Positions 4,845 to 6,024 of a DNA stretch of 6,024 nucleotides are shown one piece after another. The stretch's first letter is position 1. Each line of letters opens with the position of its first letter. The notes under the pieces are model-generated. The model did not search any database. It was not told where the DNA came from and saw nothing but the letters and a program-made list of their open reading frames with translations. The DNA lies in the NCBI GenBank assembly GCA_030612585.1, contig JAUWNP010000248.1, positions 1 through 6,024 on the forward strand, in the 5' to 3' direction. This DNA comes from Anaerolineae bacterium. GTDB taxonomy: Bacteria; Chloroflexota; Anaerolineae; B4-G1. Both the position numbers and the translations under genes were made by a program.

Positions 4845-5131
4845 CCAGACTGGGTTTCACTCAAGATCGCAAGCACGGCAAGGGTGACCACATCTGGTTC
4901 TACAAACGGGTAATCTGCCTAAACGGTGAATCCCACACCATCGTGACGATGGTTGATGCTGGCAGCGCCGACATTCCTCACACCACCATGCGTTACATCC
5001 GCGATGCCTTGGCCCTCGACGACAAGCGACTGTGGGCAGCCTACAAGGGGGACTATGCGGCAGAGATGTACGAAGAATACCTCCGCAGCGTCCCCAAAGA
5101 CCGGCTTATGCCGCCAGCCATGCGCCGCTAG
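4796..5131 (+). CDS. HicA-like (YcfA family) mRNA interferase, extended form
   Basis: The N-terminal region has the short HicA pattern: IWKPRQVIRALTRLGF, then RKHGKGDHIWFYK, where His32 in the G-D-H motif would correspond to the catalytic His of 'GSH' in HicA. TIVTMVDAGSADIPHTTMRYIRDALAL follows, matching the 'IPxHxxxxxGTLRxILRxAGL' tail of the double-stranded-RNA-binding-like fold. At 111 residues it is longer than many HicA proteins (about 60-90), with a charged C-terminal extension (WAAYKGDYAAEMYEEYL). The start ATG 4796 has a weak GGAG 2 nt before it. Translation probably depends on coupling to the overlapping HicB-like gene. HicA toxins cut mRNA and tmRNA in translation-independent fashion. 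The identification is from pattern only; Ser is replaced by Asp in the GSH motif. Confidence 0.62.
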   Translation: MGRRHIWKPRQVIRALTRLGFTQDRKHGKGDHIWFYKRVICLNGESHTIVTMVDAGSADIPHTTMRYIRDALALDDKRLWAAYKGDYAAEMYEEYLRSVPKDRLMPPAMRR

Positions 5132-5188
5132 TATGCCCTCGTCTGCCTCAGTGTCTCGATCAGTGTTTGGTCTGCCTTCGCCCCGACA

Positions 5189-5506
5189 ATGACTACTGGC
5201 TTCTTCAAGCGTGTCTACCGGCTGGTGCGGCAGGTGCCGCCTGGTAAGGTCACTTCTTACGGGGCGCTTGCCCGCACGCTAGGCCGTCCCCGCGCCGCCC
5301 GCACTGTCGGCTGGGCATTGCATAGCCTGCCGGAAGGCTCTGACGTCCCGTGGCACCGCGTCATCAACAGCCAGGGCCATATCTCCATCAGTCGCCGGGA
5401 GCACAGCGCCGATCTCCAGCGGGCATTGTTGGAAGCCGAGGGAGTCGAGTTTGACGCAGACGGGACTGTGGATTGGGAGCGCTTCGGCTGGAAGGCCTGC
5501 GTCTAG
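5189..5506 (+). CDS. atl: Alkyltransferase-like protein (ATL; MGMT fold without active Cys)
   Basis: ATL proteins bind O6-alkylguanine in DNA without repairing it and hand the lesion to nucleotide excision repair. The protein has 105 residues and consists only of the C-terminal MGMT domain. [16 protein letters not shown] carries Tyr24, the phosphate-rotating Tyr. [10 protein letters not shown] carries Arg38, the 'finger' that flips the base. [14 protein letters not shown] carries Trp55 exactly where methyltransferases have the acceptor Cys (PCHRV). The three residues are offset by one from Tyr25, Arg39 and Trp56 of fission yeast Atl1, so all ATL hallmarks are present. No strong Shine-Dalgarno precedes ATG 5189. 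The gene lies 57 nt after the HicA-like gene and may be read through from its promoter. Its stop TAG overlaps the stop of the convergent gene. Confidence 0.92.
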   Translation: MTTGFFKRVYRLVRQVPPGKVTSYGALARTLGRPRAARTVGWALHSLPEGSDVPWHRVINSQGHISISRREHSADLQRALLEAEGVEFDADGTVDWERFGWKACV

Positions 5507-6024
5507 TGCTGCAAGAACTTGACCGCTCCGCCGACAATTGAACCCTCACCCACTGACTTCCCACCCTCCGAGGGTGCGAACTCCAGGATGCGGTCGGCCA
5601 GGCGAGAGAACGGCAGCGACTGAAGCCAAATGCGCCCGGCTCCCTGCAGCGTAGCCAGGAAGAGCCCCTCGCCACCGAAAATCATAGACTTCAGGTTGCC
5701 CGCCTGCTGGATGTTGTAGTTGATGGTGCTCTCGAAGGCGACGATGCACCCGGTATCAACCATGATTTTCTCGTTGTTGAGGCGCTTCTCTACGATGGTG
5801 CCGCCCGCGTGGATGAAGACCATGCCATCGCCTTGCAGACGCTGGAGAATGAAGCCTTCGCCGCCGAAGAGTCCGGCTCCGATCTTCTTGTTGAAAGCAA
5901 TGGTCAACTCGGTGCCCAAGGCGGCACATAGGAAGGAGTCCTTCTGGCAGATTAACTCGCCGTTCGCCTCATCCAGATCAATGGCGATAATCTTGCCTGG
6001 GTAGGGTGCTCCGAAGGCCACGTG
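5503..6024 (-). CDS. TIGR00266 / AIM24 family protein, C-terminal part (5' end outside window)
   Basis: The minus-strand frame runs in from the right edge to a stop at 5503-5505. It gives 173 codons matching the TIGR00266 (DUF124/AIM24, PF01987) family: [98 protein letters not shown]. The family forms a beta-rich trimeric fold with repeated Gly-rich motifs; no enzymatic role is established, and the yeast relative Aim24 is mitochondrial. GTG 6019-6021 is only an internal Val codon, because the conserved domain begins further upstream. The stop codon shares bases with that of the ATL gene on the other strand, so there is no room for a terminator between them. Confidence 0.92.
   Translation of the reverse strand, partial: HVAFGAPYPGKIIAIDLDEANGELICQKDSFLCAALGTELTIAFNKKIGAGLFGGEGFILQRLQGDGMVFIHAGGTIVEKRLNNEKIMVDTGCIVAFESTINYNIQQAGNLKSMIFGGEGLFLATLQGAGRIWLQSLPFSRLADRILEFAPSEGGKSVGEGSIVGGAVKFLQH

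Noticed and set aside
5141..5177. Short direct repeats (GTCTGCCT twice, TCAGTGT twice) between the HicA-like and ATL genes
   Set aside because: These are 7-8 bp copies in a 57-bp gap with no flanking symmetry or recognisable promoter; chance is a sufficient explanation.
5189..5506. Active O6-methylguanine-DNA methyltransferase
   Set aside because: The acceptor motif reads PWHRV, not PCHRV, so the reactive cysteine is absent and it cannot be a methyltransferase of the known mechanism.

Overview
The window looks like GC-rich bacterial chromosome, probably from an anaerobic or facultative environmental lineage. Period-7 and period-8 DNA repeats, an IS1-family element, a 2-hydroxyacyl-CoA dehydratase locus, two toxin-antitoxin-like pairs and a TIGR00266/AIM24 gene together remind me of Chloroflexota (Anaerolineae-like) genomes. 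That placement is inference from style; no ribosomal or other phylogenetic marker is present.

Layout, left to right. Positions 1-141 are the right end of an IS1-family insertion sequence, including the last 40 codons of its transposase. It abuts the 3' half of an hgdC-type activator ATPase gene (142-549), which has lost its N-terminal ~120 residues. Then comes a 2-hydroxyacyl-CoA dehydratase small-subunit gene of HgdB/BcrC type (593-1744). It carries two repeat tracts: an octamer array followed by a heptamer array across its 5' end (552-665), and a heptamer array followed by an octamer array inside the gene (1200-1321). A sigma70-like promoter at the end of this gene starts an AbiE-type pair, toxin AbiEii (1798-2589) and antitoxin AbiEi (2586-3200). 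Two bases later begins the larger dehydratase subunit, HgdA/BcrB-like (3203-4399). A near-consensus promoter (TTGACA, 16 bp, TATAAT) then drives a HicB-like/HicA-like pair (4482-5131). It is followed by an alkyltransferase-like DNA-repair protein with Trp in place of the reactive Cys (5189-5506). On the minus strand, running in from the right edge, is a TIGR00266/AIM24-family gene (5503-6024, 5' end outside the window); its stop codon overlaps that of the alkyltransferase-like gene.

How the parts fit. The activator, HgdB-like and HgdA-like genes would make one oxygen-sensitive radical dehydratase or benzoyl-CoA-reductase-like system: an ATP-driven [4Fe-4S] activator plus a two-subunit Fe-S dehydratase. 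The IS has severed the activator, and the AbiE pair sits between the two dehydratase subunits, so the locus is either decaying or depends on an activator encoded elsewhere. Both dehydratase genes nevertheless keep full-length frames with their family motifs.

The least ordinary feature is the pair of composite repeats. Each joins a 7-bp-period array to an 8-bp-period array through a similar short junction. The two lie in opposite orientations, have unrelated unit sequences, and both are read into the HgdB-like protein.
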